Of a stretch of DNA of 64,000 nucleotides, positions 43,201 through 54,589 are shown one piece after another. A program made the position numbers and the translations under genes. This stretch comes from Amborella trichopoda (Eukaryota; Streptophyta; Magnoliopsida; Amborellales; Amborellaceae), in NCBI RefSeq assembly GCF_000471905.2, contig NW_006499801.1, forward strand, positions 1,092,548-1,156,547, in the 5' to 3' direction. The notes under the pieces were generated by a model. The model searched no databases. It saw nothing but the letters and a program-made list of their open reading frames with translations, and was not told where the DNA came from. The stretch's first letter is position 1; the number at the start of each line of letters is the position of its first letter.

Positions 43201-44744
43201 GGATAATGCTATGGAGTGGTTGGTTGATGATGAAGAAGTCAAGGGGCTTGAAGATACACATGGAGGCCCCAAGGATAACAGTCAACTCTCCTAGGCACTA
43301 AGCCTTCTTCATGGAGGACGAGCGTGGAGGAGGAAGAAGAAACATATTCATAGGAGATAGAGGAGGATGACCATTATATTGAGGAGGGAGATGATTCCCA
43401 TGATGATGGCTCAACTCCGATGGATATGATGTAGCTGACTTTGCTTTTTCTGATGTTGAGCGATCACTTAAGACTTTTTGAATCTTAGAGTCTATTTCTT
43501 TCCTTTTTCTTTTCCTCCTCTTAGTTATGTGTATGTAACCATGTATGGACTATGGATATAGAGTATAGAGGAGTGTATGTGGAATTGGGGATTATGAACT
43601 TTTGATATGTCCTAAGCATTATTTATTCCCTTTTCTTCATTATTTTCTAATTTTTACCATGTGTATGAACTATGGAGTGCATAGAATTTGGACTATGGTA
43701 TGGACTATGGAGTATGTTCTATTGTCTAGTGGTTTGAACTTTGAACTTTGAAAGCGAGAAGCACTAATCTCTAAACTCTTTTACCAAATGGTTTTTGATC
43801 ACAGCAATGCATTTCCCATCGTAGTCGCGACCAATCTATTCAGCACCAGATACACAGCAGTAGAAAAACGTTCTAGTTCAATCTACACGGTTTGAAGTTC
43901 TAAGTTGGAAGCTGCTATCTCAGTATCCTAGCATACATGAGTCATCCATTGAGGAAACTCAATCGACTTCCTCAATCGAATGAAACAATTGAGAGGGAGA
44001 AAGGGAAAAGGAAAAAGAGTAAATGGGACGCTTCAGATGAAAGAAGAAGCAAAACCCAAAATTTTCAGGTTGCATAACAGTTTGTACAGTAGGGACACAT
44101 TCCAATCCAATCTATGCAGTTAAGAGATCCAGACTATATTCTGATGTTCCCAATTTCTATCTTTAACACTTACAATATAGCTGTATAATCTCCCTAGAAA
44201 AATTCATTTCCACATAAAGAATTATCAACTAAATAAATTCAATCAATTAAAAAAACAGTAGAAAGAAGACAAAAGAAAGAAAGAAAGACTCAATGTGAGC
44301 AAACAAAACCCTAGAGACAGAAAGACGGACAAACCTAGAATTGAGCATCAAACCTGTGGGTGAAGACCAGGCGGCATGAAGAACACATCTTTCCTGAACA
44401 TTGGAGCAAAATCCCACTGTAATTTTGTTGAGATCACCACGAAGAACCGACCCATTCCACACAGAGGCAGCATCCTGAACATTAACCTGACCAGCTAAGA
44501 CCACGTTTGGGGCAACATAAGCATCAACGGCAATCTTAGGGAGCCATTGCCCCAAAGGAATTATCTTTCTCTGACCTCTGTAATCCCATTTGACATGGTG
44601 ATCAGTTGCAGACAAGGCCTCGGTGAAGAAAGGCCTAGAAGTTACAGGGGATAAAGAAGGAAGAGGGAGTTTTAGAGTAGCTGAGCACGAAGGGAGGATA
44701 GTGGATTTTACGGCACTTCTGGAAAATCTAAGAAACTTCGCCAT
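31274..44744 (-). CDS. GAMMACAL: Gamma-carbonic anhydrase-like protein, mitochondrial complex I (2 exons)
   Basis: Join complement(44354-44744, 31274-31650); 255 residues. A plant-specific subunit of the matrix-exposed gamma-CA domain of respiratory complex I. Exon 1 ends ACAG/GT at 44354 and exon 2 follows TCTCCAG/GG at 31650. The phase-1 join restores the conserved [11 protein letters not shown]. Residues 1-40 are basic, Ser-rich and acid-free (mitochondrial presequence). The hexapeptide-repeat fold spans about 74-200, with WDYRGQR (53-59), [11 protein letters not shown] (102-112), [11 protein letters not shown] (153-163) and [13 protein letters not shown] (192-204). Of the three Zn ligands of true gamma-CAs, only His123 is kept. 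The VGHS..IHG region reads VGAYTLLRS, the pattern of the CAL1/CAL2 class, so catalysis is not expected. Length matches the family. The intron is 12703 bp and full of transposons. Closest to Arabidopsis CAL1/CAL2; I do not separate them. Confidence 0.93.
31776..31990. mobile_element. Short element with family A-like tips and an unrelated interior
   Basis: Left tip AATGCCTATGGGTGAAAATG and AATAGTGCTTTCACCC; right tip AATCATTTTTAGCCTATGGC in inverted relation. The interior (ACCGCAACGG, GTTGCGGGGC) is not family A sequence. A TA microsatellite (about 31746-31763) abuts on the left. It lies in the big intron, about 100 bases upstream of the acceptor on the minus strand. Confidence 0.55.
32677..32909. 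mobile_element. Family C miniature element with probable 9-bp target duplication
   Basis: Ends GGGATTGTCTACAAAGAGAC and GTTTATTTGTAAACAATCCC are inverted. Flanks TTAAAAGAA (32668-32676) and CTAAAAGAA (32910-32918) agree at 8 of 9 bases. This is the clearest family C copy, in the large intron. Confidence 0.7.
33385..38450 (-). mobile_element. Degenerate L1-type LINE in the gamma-CA-like intron
   Basis: Minus-strand frames from high to low coordinates show a probable ORF1-end region (37749-38012), an endonuclease-like piece with GEDFNVI and DHIPM (about 37330 to 37050), reverse transcriptase with [19 protein letters not shown] and [10 protein letters not shown] (35380-35535), and a zinc-binding RT C-terminus with [16 protein letters not shown] (about 34400-34460), then [16 protein letters not shown] (about 34150). 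Many stops and frameshifts. An A-rich tail on the minus strand near 33380-33400 marks the 3' end. It lies in the same orientation as the host gene and is itself interrupted by the MITE at 36579-36903. The 5' boundary is uncertain. Confidence 0.8.
36579..36903. mobile_element. hAT-type MITE nested in the LINE, 8-bp target duplication
   Basis: GCTGTAGC is duplicated exactly at 36571-36578 and 36904-36911. Termini CAGGGGAGGGAATGAG and (inverse) TAGGGGTGGGAATTGG fit the YAGGGGTG class of hAT ends. The interior is GGGTCGGGTC/GACCCAGACCC-rich around an AT core, with no coding capacity. Confidence 0.85.
38451..39299. other. Intron sequence, no feature recognised
   Basis: Unassigned AT-rich intron DNA with T-runs near 38690 and 38710. 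The ORF at 38982-39173 (minus) matches nothing that I know. Confidence 0.4.
39300..39830 (+). pseudogene. RTE/LINE reverse-transcriptase C-terminal fragment
   Basis: Plus-strand frames read [52 protein letters not shown] and [13 protein letters not shown], the widespread plant RTE-type LINE C-terminus (AVRPAMLYG.ECW..KK..V..M.VAEMRMLRWM.G.TR.DRIRN). In-frame stops occur at about 39487 and 39607. Opposite orientation to the host gene. Confidence 0.75.
39927..40442. mobile_element. Family B miniature element, copy 2, 9-bp target duplication
   Basis: 516 bp. Ends GGGAAAGCTTTCTATGTTCC and inverse GGAGAACATGGAAAGCTTTCCC. GTTTCAAAA is duplicated exactly at 39918-39926 and 40443-40451, as expected of Mutator-like elements. 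The shared core GACCAAAATACCCC...GGGGTATTTTGGTC lies at 40170-40205. Confidence 0.9.
40452..43790 (+). pseudogene. Decayed hAT transposon with BED finger, DUF659 and dimerisation parts
   Basis: A GC-rich subterminal zone (GCCTGCCTAGGGG, CCTAGGGGCAAAAATGCC, 40452-40560) is followed by a BED zinc finger read in two frames: [19 protein letters not shown] and [13 protein letters not shown] (40930-41060). Then DUF659 with [19 protein letters not shown] (41655-41715), QVVTDN (about 41830), [20 protein letters not shown] and [12 protein letters not shown]. The dimerisation domain has [17 protein letters not shown] (to 42910), a GT/AG intron, and [20 protein letters not shown] (43090-43150). Many frameshifts and stops. 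It is the same transposase class as the element at 1-2414. The 3' boundary is uncertain. Confidence 0.82.
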
Positions 44745-45614
44745 TTTTATCTGGTAGAGAGAGGGAGGGAGCGAGGGAGAGGTCGTGTGTTGCAGTGTGA
44801 GAAGCAGAGGTTACATAGTGCACGAGGGAAACAGAGGTGTTTTCTCTCTTTTCTCTACCTCTCTCTCTCTAGAGATATGACTCTCTCTCTAAAAATATGA
44901 TCTCTGACCTTGGATTTCTCTCTCTAAAAATATGATACCTGACCTTGGATTTCTCTCTCTCTAAAATGTACTGTTATCTAAATTTAAATCCCAGAGCTCT
45001 TACTTCTCTCACAAATAAATTCAGCATAGTACATGCTTTGTTCAGAATTGTGATTACATCTCGACCGTCTATTCTTAGGAATACATGGTAGATGGGGCGT
45101 CTTGGTTTATGGATGGTATATACACTATTACAATGTTTGGTTGGACTATCGATTAGTGCGTCTATCTAATCTTAAAAAAAATTAAGCTTCGACTATCAAT
45201 TAAATTAGTAGCCTAAAGTAAGCATTGGGCTTCTACTACGCTGATAATTGGATTAGTAGTCCAAAGTAAGAATTAGGATTTGTTGATCGGTTTAGCTGAT
45301 AATTTATTACTTTTTAACTATATCAAACACCCCACTAGTTCATTGGCTTATCCAATGTCGACGACATTGATATTAGGTAAACGTCTTAAAATCATTTGAT
45401 GTTTATTTACACCTAGTATTTTGTAACTTGGAATCGGGTATTGTATTTGCCCTTTGATGAATCAATATACATCAATGATTCCGATTGGCACTTGACCAAG
45501 TTGAAAAAAAGGAAGAAGAAAATATGAAAATTTTAAAATGAATTATTTGTTCTATATCGATTATAGCATTATTTTTCACTTTTTTTTTTGTTGTTTTAGA
45601 TTAGAGATAAAATA

Positions 45615-45830
45615 TAGAAAGAGACTTCTTACTTTTAATACAAGGTGGTCATAATCTTTTTTGTATTTCAAATAAGATAGTTGTGAGTATATAATTGATT
45701 AGACTTCAAGTTCAAAAAAAAAATTTGAATTTTATGACACACCATAAACCATGTAATTTAATATATAATGGCTAGTAGACCTTCTTACACTAAAAATAAA
45801 TGGTATCATAATATACAATTCCTATATTAA
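45615..45830. repeat. Family C miniature element
   Basis: Left AGACTTCTTACTTTTAATAC with AAGGTGGTCATAATC; right AATGGCTAGTAGACCTTCTT and ATGGTATCATAATATACAAT in inverted relation. Between the gamma-CA-like and RRM genes. Confidence 0.55.
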
Positions 45831-46224
45831 ATCATTTGAAATTTTGATTTGTAATTATTTTTCAAGCTTTTATTTGTCCCAAATTGGGGATTTTGAAACC
45901 GTCAAAAAATTGAGTGTGTTTAAAAGTTGGATTGGAATCCAAATCGTCGAATCGAACTCAAACTTTGAAGCAGTGTTTTAGATCAATTTGTTAAAAGCTA
46001 ATCGCATATTTTCAGACACAACACTAGCTTTTTCACATTGAGAGAAAAAACACAAAAAACAAAATTTTAGCTTCTAATTTAGGAGCTTAGAAAGTTGATC
46101 TAAAACTTATATTATGGATATGGTCGATGATCAAAAGAATAACAAAATGTGGCAATTTTTGAAGAAATAAAATGAAAGGACGAGATATACTCATTCTTTG
46201 TGTAATCTTTGCCATATCATAAAT

Positions 46225-46485
46225 AAGGGATTGTATACGATGAGATCATAAATAAGGGATTGTATACGATGAGATTATTTACCTTTTATACAAATAGGTC
46301 ACAATTACTTGCAATCATTCGACATCAGATTGCTTAGGCATATCACAAAGTTTAAAAAAAAAAAAATTGAAGTTTGACCTTGGTCAATGGAATAAATACG
46401 ACTATGTAATTTTACATCCAATAATCAAGATTAATTTTGACCAACTTATACCAAAAGTAAATAGTTTCATTATATACTTTTCTTA
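46225..46485. repeat. Family C miniature element with duplicated left tip
   Basis: AAGGGATTGTATACGATGAG occurs twice in tandem (about 46226 and 46256). The right arm has TCCAATAATCAAGATTAATT and AAAGTAAATAGTTTCATTAT. Confidence 0.6.
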
Positions 46486-47023
46486 TAAACAATTATGTAA
46501 GCCATGTGACTACTATATACTATAGCATAAGCTTGTTGACGCAGGTTAGATCCCTTGGATGGTGATGAAAATTATGATTACAAGCTTTCTATGGTCATAT
46601 GAATCACAATGCAAAATATGTTTAGATTGCCCTTGATTTAAAAGATATCATTATCGAAAAACTTATAAAATACCTATAAGAGTTGCACTATCTATCACAT
46701 TTGCAACTATTCCAACTCATGATCATGTATATGTTTATGGGTATTTTGAAATTAAATAAAACAGTAAGATAAATGATGAATCTTTCATAATTATTTGGAT
46801 AAATTTCCCTATTATTATCCTCACGACATAGAGACCTACAAGATCACCCAAGGGTTAAAGAAATCGAATTATATTTCAATCTCCGTCCAGTATATCCATT
46901 GGACGGTGATGAAAGTTATGATTGTAATGTTTCTATGGTCACGTCGAACACGGTACACAACCTGTATAGATTTGCCTACCATTAAAAAGACATTAGTATC
47001 CTCACTTTGGCTGCTTGGCTCTA

Positions 47024-50000
47024 ATGGCACTTCCACCATTTTCATGCCCAGCATTTGCAGAGAAACCCTTTATTAACCTTAACCCTAGCGCTAATTTATT
47101 TCTACTTTTTCGTTCCCCAAAATCCCAAACATCAATCTCTGTTAATTATATGCCAGAAATTGTATCTCTTCCCAAATGTCTCTGCAAATGTAGGAATAAT
47201 TCTTCTCCCATTTCATCAGACGATTCTCCTTCAACGAGGGTCTTTATCAAAGGTATTCATGCCTCTTTATTTGAATTAATTCGATATTTTCTGCGATAGA
47301 TTTGGGATTACTGTGTGGCCATGCTCCCTCAAAAAATCAGGGGTCAGGCTATTTTTTTCTTCTTATTTCTTGATTTTTGTTCTGGATTAGTTTATCTTGT
47401 ATATTTGGCTGACTGAAGTGGCTTAATTAACGAAAACAGTGAGAAAAAAATCGAAAAGGGGGCCATTTCCCACATTGTTAACAGGGAGAATTTCTTGTAA
47501 GATTCGTCCCATTTCCTTAAGAACCTGCAATTTTGATGCTTTTACGTCCCCGTGAGTGGTGTATCATTCTACGAGCCATATGTTTATTGGCTAAGTTATT
47601 AACCTTCTATTTAGTAGATGCAATAGTGCATTGCAGATTGCTGCCTAACGCAAAACCATTGATTGTTTGACGTGGTTATTTGTTGAATTCCATGGTTTTT
47701 TTTGTTTCCTAGTGCAAATTCATTCTACCATAACTAACCAAAGAAAGTAAGTTCGCTAATGTACATTTGGCCGAGAAGGTGCCATTTATTTTTGACCCTC
47801 CATAATATGTTTTTTTTTTGAGAGAATTCGACCAACCATAATATTTTCCAGTTAGCAGGGGTTAAGACGAGGACTTGGTCCAGGACTTGCTAGGGGGAAG
47901 TCTGAACTTTGTCTGATAGACTAGGCCGAGTTGAACCAAGAAAATGGTAAAATATTTGGAACGGGTCAGACCTGGCTGGTTATGATTTGTTGGATATGGG
48001 CTAGGCAGCCTGCTGAGTCCAGATGACTCAGATGAGTCTTTGTCAGACTTGTCGAGTTTTCATGCAGTGGTCTTTAGAGTTGTATAAGGTTGGCAAAATG
48101 ATTGTGATCGATATAATTTGTAATACCCCATTTGTGTTTGGTAGGTCAATGTGCTGTTGGTTATTGATCTTGCTGGCCTAAAACCTCCAAGAAGAGGAGA
48201 CATGAACTCCTCCTCTTGGGAATTATGGTTGAGCAACAGATATTTTATTGCTTTCGTAGCTATTCCTTACACACCCCCTATTAGGATCGAAGATCCCTTA
48301 TATAATTCCCAAAAGTGTAATCGAGTTATAAACCTTCCAATATACAAAAAGAAAAAAAGAACCTCCAATCTATTCAACCCTACCTAAGGCAATACACCAA
48401 CTGCCTCGCTGCTCGGAAATATCCAATTATGATGCACTTATGCGGGTTATATGATAGAATGGAATTTTTCGCTGTTGGATTTTATTTTTGGTCCAATGAT
48501 AAGAATCATGGTTTTCATTGTCGAGTTCAAGAATTCTAGGGCAGGTGAGGATGCCACTTTTAAGAAGCTATATGAAACAATTTTAAGAAGCTAGAGTTTC
48601 ATATAGTTATTGTAGAGAGTAGAATACTTCAGGGGAAAAAACTTACTTTGTGATTCGCTTTGTTGTAATAAATGGCATGTTTACTCTTATTTTGGTGTTT
48701 CTTAATTTTGGTTCAATGTTAAGATACATGATTTGCATCAGGGATGTCAAGGATTTGCACTTTGAACCTTGAACTTTGTTCCCTATATATACCTCTTTCT
48801 ATTTCTTGATGTTCTGTTTGGATAGACAAGCTAACTTCTTCAAATTTCATGCCTATCTGGCACATGAATTGTGAGTATAGATTTTCATTATCACTTATGA
48901 AGTTTTGCGTTGATATGCTATAAATGCCGACTCATTCATGTCTTAGTTACTTCTGAATAGTTATTGAACTTTGAACACGTGAGAGTATAGGACTTTCGCT
49001 ATCAACAACAGAAGGCTACCTGACCAATGCTTTTTCACAGTTTGGGAAAGTTGACAGAGGTAATAACCTATGATCATAGCAACTCTTTTTAGGAAATGGT
49101 GTCTTCAAATGTTTGAAAATCTATGAGTATTACATAACCTATTTCAATGTTGCAGTTAAGGTTGTAACAGATAGAGCTTCAAAACAATCTCTTGGATTTG
49201 CTTATATATGGTTTACGTGTGAAGAGGATGCTAAGTTAGCTGTAAAGAAGATGGATGGAAAGGTATGCTTCAATTATTCACAGCTCTTTTAGGGAACTAC
49301 TGACATGCCATTGATTCTGAAAGACTTTATTCATTTATTTACTTATTTTTTTAAGTTACCCAGTTTGTTTAGGTTACAGATCTGGCATTTGTTTCTCAAA
49401 AAGGGGAGGGGGGGCGGGGGGCGGGGGGGGGAACTATTCATTGATTTTTTCAAAAGATTGACAGAAGAAACCTTGTAGGTTTTTAAACTTCTATTGAAAT
49501 TTTACATATTTGAGTGGTCAAGAGGCATGTATTAGATACCCTGTGGATTCCTCTCTCCAATGTCTAAAATTGTTCAGCCCCCATATAAGTATCTTAAACA
49601 TTATCTTTTGTTGGCTCATAACAATTTAAAGAGGGTTATACTTTATCCAACCCCAACATGCAAATTTTAAAAATTTTAAAAAACTCAATTAGTGCACCAA
49701 GCTGATTGCATCATATGAAACCTCTTGAATTGAAAAAAAATTATTTCCAAAATATGACAGAGCGAAGAATTGATTATCTTTATGGATTTTTATTTTCTTT
49801 TTGTTTTTTTTTGGGGGGATAGGGACGAGGGGTCATTCGAAACATTTCAGGGCATCATTGTGTTACCTTTTCTTTTCTATGTGAATGGTTTTACTCACTC
49901 ATAATCAATTGGTGAAAATTTCTGTATATTTCTATACAAATGGCTTTTGGGTCGTCTTTTTATTATCCACCACTGTTTTAAAAGTTTCTCCCAATAGTTT

Positions 50001-50264
50001 TGGCTAAAATGATGAATTGTTCGCTCCTGAGCCAAGTTTTCTAGCAAGGTTATTCTCCATGTATTATTCCACTGATAACATACGCAATCGCAAAGGCTTC
50101 ATACTATTGTGCAGGTCTAATTCATGATGTTTTGTACATATGTGTTTCCCCGTCTGATGTGAAATGTTTCTGCACAGTTTTTTGATGGCAGGTTTGTTCA
50201 TGTCACCATGGCATGGCCTGAAACTCTTTCAAATAAACGAAAGGCCACCCCTTATAGATTTTAA
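47024..50264 (+). CDS. Single-RRM RNA-binding protein, probably organellar (4 exons)
   Basis: Join(47024-47252, 48991-49059, 49156-49262, 50178-50264); 163 residues. All junctions are GT/AG and phases fit (1, 1, 0). The RRM spans about 72-148: RNP2-like VFIKGL (73-78), FSQFGKVDRVKVVTD (91-105), RNP1-like SLGFAYIWF (111-119), EEDAKLAVKKMDGKFFDGRFVHVTMA (122-147). The first 70 residues are Ser/Pro-rich with hydrophobic stretches and unlike any domain, consistent with a plastid or mitochondrial transit peptide. The shape (transit peptide plus one RRM) fits small organelle RRM proteins that act in RNA editing or processing. The specific subfamily is not assigned. The frame opens upstream with a TTG at 47015; 47024 is the first ATG. 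It is divergent from the gamma-CA-like gene, 2.3 kb away. The tail TLSNKRKATPYRF is basic. Confidence 0.87.
47253..48990. other. Intron 1 of the RRM gene
   Basis: No conserved element recognised except a diffuse GACTTGG/CTAGGCC-rich dispersed repeat (about 47860-48080). The frame at 48151-48387 is not a known protein. Confidence 0.5.
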
Positions 50265-51401
50265 CATGAACCTTGTTAGAAATGCTTGACTAGAACACCA
50301 ACCTTCTGTTTTGTTTCGAAAGAACCTTTGCCTTGAGGAATCTTTAACATTCCTTGTAAGTTTTGCTGATCTATTCATTTAGAAATCGTTCGTTTTAATC
50401 CAATTACTACCCGTGAATATTCAAATGATGTCCTTTCTCTAGATTCATAAATTTTAAGTGGAATTGAAGTGTCTATGTTTATGACTGTTGGTACAAACCT
50501 AGAAGTTATATCACTACAGTGATTAAGAAACTAATGACTTGGATTTGGACTTGCCTGAGTTACTTGGACCGAGCAGGGTGCCGGTTCCAGATGAGAGAGA
50601 CTGAAACTCCGGCGTGTTTCACCTAATTGGATATCCTGCTTGGCTGAGGGGGCAGCTCTCGGGCTCAGGACCTCGTAAGTCTGAATTGAAGTCTCTATTC
50701 TCGGTACACATTTTTCCACCTCATTATTGTTTTTGAAGGTGTTGATGATAAGGTAATTTTCAGCACTCCAGGTTATTGTGTGGGCTGTTCCATAGAATGG
50801 TTCAATAATGTGGAATATGATGTGTAGAACAATCATTTTAGGTATGGAAAAGTGTTTTTTTAAGGGCTACAGCTGCTTTATAAAGCTGCTTCTAAAATCT
50901 CAAAATGCAATTCTGGTGCTGGAAAACCTGTAAATTGATAATTTCAACCTTGATAACCATGAATTTGTAAAGAAAAAAGGTTTTGAGCTCTATCTTTTAA
51001 AATATTTTTTGGACCATCCATTTCAAGTTCTCATTGATCTAGCCTGCGATAATTTTGGAGCTTCAAATTTCAGTCATGGCCAGATATAGTTGGTCATCAC
51101 TAGTATTCTGGAGCCAAAATACTTTTAGAGTATGGTCCATGTATCTTCACTAATAACCATATAAAAGGGCCTTTCAGTGGATTTTCCAATTTTCTTAAAT
51201 AGCTTGTCAAAGAAAATTGAAGAATCATAAATATTCTGTAACATTGTAAAGCAAATGTGATAGATCATGGGATGTCTATCCAATTTCCCCAAACACAAAA
51301 GAGGAAAAATGCAATAATTGCGTAGAATTTAGAAGGAAATTCATCAAAGTATCTATCAGAGGTGAGCTATTAAATATTTTACCCTTATAATTTGCTTTAG
51401 T

Positions 51402-51439
<38 letters not shown>
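50265..51439. other. Region after the RRM gene, no gene seen
   Basis: 3' untranslated and intergenic sequence. No repeat family was matched except a TA microsatellite at 51408-51438. Confidence 0.5.
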
Positions 51440-51548
51440 AAAAGTTGGGAGTAGACTACCGGATATCTGTGATCATCGGCTTAGATTCAATCTGGGCCGT
51501 TGGGCTCATATGTTCATATGAGCTAGTGGGCTAATCTGAACTTTTTCC
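51440..51548. repeat. Family G fragment between TA repeats
   Basis: GGCTTAGATTCAATCTGGGC and ATATGAGCTAGTGGGC match the right arm of the family G element at 20594-21133. TA microsatellites lie on both sides. Confidence 0.65.
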
Positions 51549-51581
51549 TATATATATATATAACTTATTACATTTTTTATA

Positions 51582-52085
51582 GAAAAATTTCTATACTTTC
51601 CCGCTATATATATCTTGTATACTTCTCCATCTCCGAACCGTCCGATCTAAATGGATGATTGAGATGGCCCCAATCACAATGTTTCGTCTATACAATATTT
51701 TATTTTTAAGTTTTTTTTACAAAATATTTTGATACCGAATTTGGGGCGGCCACTCCTCTTTTAAACTTACACCTTAAAAAACTATAAAAAAAATATTTCT
51801 GATAAAATAAAAAGACCAAATTACCCTTGAAAGTGATAGTGACCAAAATTTTCTTTAGGTGCTCCTCATTGAGATAATGACGTGTATTAATTTGATATTC
51901 ATATAATTGGTACAAAAATAAAAATAAAAATAGAATACTCTGATACTTCGGATCTAAATCACATGGTCAATGGCTCACTTGTTTCATTTTGTGACAAATA
52001 ACTTCAACTGTTCATTTAAATTGGATGATTGAATAGGAGGGGAACCATATAAGATGTATATGGTGAGGAAGTATAGAAAGTTCCC
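51582..52085. mobile_element. Family B miniature element, copy 3, diverged
   Basis: Left AATTTCTATACTTTCCCGC; right GAGGAAGTATAGAAAGTTCCC. Interior hallmarks are TGGCCCCAATCACAATG and ATACCGAATTTGGGGCGGCC. The core at 51810-51850 is partly deleted. No perfect target duplication. Confidence 0.65.
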
Positions 52086-52287
52086 TCTTTTTTTTATCCA
52101 TATGACTTAAAATTGATCATACTTCCCTCTTCTCTTTTTTTATCCATATAACTTACAGTTGATATGATCAATTTACGGGTTTCTTATAATACGAATCTAG
52201 CACCTTGTATAAACCTTTTCATGAATAAATTATGAATTTCGATAATGTGAATAACGAAGGTGACCTCAGTTTCCATCGAATGAGAAG

Positions 52288-52370
52288 CTGGTGACCCTAA
52301 TAACTGGATATTTCAATTTTCAACTAAACTGGTGACCCTAATAACTGGATATTTAAATTTTCAAATAAAC
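52288..52370. repeat. 41-bp tandem repeat, 2 copies
   Basis: CTGGTGACCCTAATAACTGG at 52288 is repeated at 52329 with a few differences. Confidence 0.85.
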
Positions 52371-52799
52371 TGAACAACGGCTAACACACTGTTGAATACT
52401 TAAAATAAGGCTAAATTTAGTAATATGGAAGAAAAGGGATAATGCCTTCACTTGGACCGAAAAGAAGAAACAGAGAAGATCCGTAGCATTATAACAGGCT
52501 AAAAAGCTTCTAATTTGTATCTATGGTCATTTATTGTGGGGAATCATCCCACATTTATTGGAATTTGTATTTTGTATGTAATCTTATCTGCCATCCATTT
52601 TCAGCCCTAGGTTGAGATGAAGTGTTAATCTCCTGTAGCATATTAGAGCCCCCATGATCGAAACATTGGGCATTGAGACTATTAAATTAGTGATTTTGGA
52701 CCACACCCTCAACTCACTCGAAAATTGTGGAACTTTCCTTTTTGTATATTTTGGATGATTCCAAAAATTTGCAAATCCATCTTCTCAACTCCCAACAAT

Positions 52800-53050
52800 A
52801 TAGGATTATTTACAAAAAGATCAGTTATCTTCTGTACATCTCTGTACATGGAGATGATAATTATTCTCGTCTTTTAAATTTCAAAATGGGTAGTTATAAA
52901 AGTGTCACTGAATAGAAACAAAGTTATGAAAAAAACAATTCTCGCACTTCGTGACTCTTCTTAAGCCATCCAATTTGACATATAATGAGTGAGAATGATT
53001 ATGACCTTCATGTACAAAATATAAATATTTATTTGTAGACAATCCCTTTA
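52800..53050. repeat. Family C miniature element
   Basis: Left GGATTATTTACAAAAAGATC; right ATTTATTTGTAGACAATCCC in inverted relation. Confidence 0.6.
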
Positions 53051-53149
53051 AATACATATAGAGACGAATATCTATCATCTTGAATGCTATATCAAAATTT
53101 GATTTGGACCGTCCATTCTATCAAAACATTGTGGGTTTTTTTTATTTAA

Positions 53150-53515
53150 AAAAAGCAATTATATAAGGTGTCAATCTTAGTCAGGCGCACGTTAAAAAAA
53201 CTATTGAAAAAAATTGTTCAACTTTAGAAGCCCTTTTCATTGATATTTTCTAATTTGAAATATATGGATACAAAAAAAAGATTTCGAATCCTAAAAATAG
53301 TGTATATTGTAATACACTATAGAGATGATAATTTTCACGATTTTTATGTATTTATAGATATGCTTGATCGATAAATTTTAGAAGCTTTAAACTCACAAAA
53401 TAGAAATATATTTTAAGGTTTTTCCAGGGTTTTCAGCACTAAATGCTTCCTTCTTTGGAGTTTAAAAGTGCACCTTATTTTGTTTGTTTAAGATAGACGA
53501 CTTACATAAACCGCA
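53150..53515. repeat. Diverged family D-like element
   Basis: Weak match: ATTTATAGATATGCTTGATCG, AAGTGCACCTTATTTTG and TTACATAAACC near the right end. Confidence 0.35.
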
Positions 53516-53559
53516 CTTTTCTTTTTTTTTTACATAAGTGAGGATTCTAGGATGATACG

Positions 53560-54120
53560 TACAAGGATTGTTTATAAAGATACCATTTATCTTTACTACA
53601 AGGAGGTCACAACTATTTGTACTCATTAGATGTTATATTGAATGGTTTGGGATGAGTCACAAGGTCAAAATACTTTTTTTTTTTGGAACTTGTTATCTAT
53701 CCAATGCACCCATTTTGAAATTGGATGGAGTTTCTATAGGGCATAGGCTCTATGAAAACAAAATAAAGCCACCTAAAATCCTCATTCGGAAAGCACTATG
53801 GTCATCGAAAATCTCCATGATCCTCTCAAATCAATTTTCAACACCTAAAATAAAATTTTAAACTAAAAAAATGGTAAGAGTTTTTGTGGATTTATGAACA
53901 CTTGTTTTTAACCCGAAATAGAACATCTACATTATTTGTTGCAATGTACACTATTTTTAGAATTTGAAATCCTAATTTTTTTCACACCATGATCGATTTA
54001 ATTGTAATTTTTGATGAGTTTTGAGGTGAGGTTTTACGCAGCCATTTCAAACTGCTTTGCTTTGAAATTTAAAAAACAAGAATGATTGTTATGGCAAATG
54101 GTTTCTTTGTATATTTTTCC
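53560..54120. repeat. Family C miniature element split by a nested element
   Basis: Left half 53560-53722 (AAGGATTGTTTATAAAGATACC, CATTAGATGTTATATTG). Right half from 54061 (ACAAGAATGATTGTTATGGC). Together they read like the intact copy at 32677-32909. Confidence 0.65.
53723..54060. mobile_element. Family D-related element nested in family C, perfect 9-bp target duplication
   Basis: TTTGAAATT occurs at 53714-53722 and again at 54061-54069, bracketing 338 bp that begin GGATGGAGTTTCTATAGGGC and include GAACACTTGTTTTTAACCCG and TTTGATGAGTTTTGAGGTG. The ends are poorly conserved, but the interior resembles family D. Confidence 0.65.
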
Positions 54121-54567
54121 GATGGACATGTAAATTCCGGTAGTATTCGCATTTTAATGGTGAAACAAAATAGTGCAACTCCCGTTTAATTGTGCATACA
54201 AACTGGGAAAATATATTCTCTCTGGGGCATTTTGTGCTTCTATAGAAGACTCAGGGTTCTTTCGTCACTCGAAAATCTACAAATTAAGCTCGATATTGGA
54301 AGCCTTCGCCGCACACAGTAAATGGATCCATTGTCATCTCTCTCTAGTAAAAAGATCCCTGGTCATCTCTCGCTCTCAAGTAAAAATCTCTCTCTCTAAT
54401 AAAAAGACATCCTTCTTTCTGAGGGCAAAATAATGATCCTCTGAGCAAATACAGAGTGTACTATTATTATGTCTCTCTCTCTCTAGACACTTCCAAAGAA
54501 TGAACTCCATTTGCTGCTTGATCCAGTAGCCACTTTGAATCTACCCCAAAAGAGCAATTTTCTCCTC

Positions 54568-54588
54568 ATGGGTGTTTTCGAATTCTGA
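54568..54588 (+). promoter_or_regulatory. Short upstream ORF before the DUF1749 gene
   Basis: ATG GGT GTT TTC GAA TTC TGA (MGVFEF). It ends one base before the main ATG at 54590. Confidence 0.5.
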
Positions 54589-54589
54589 C

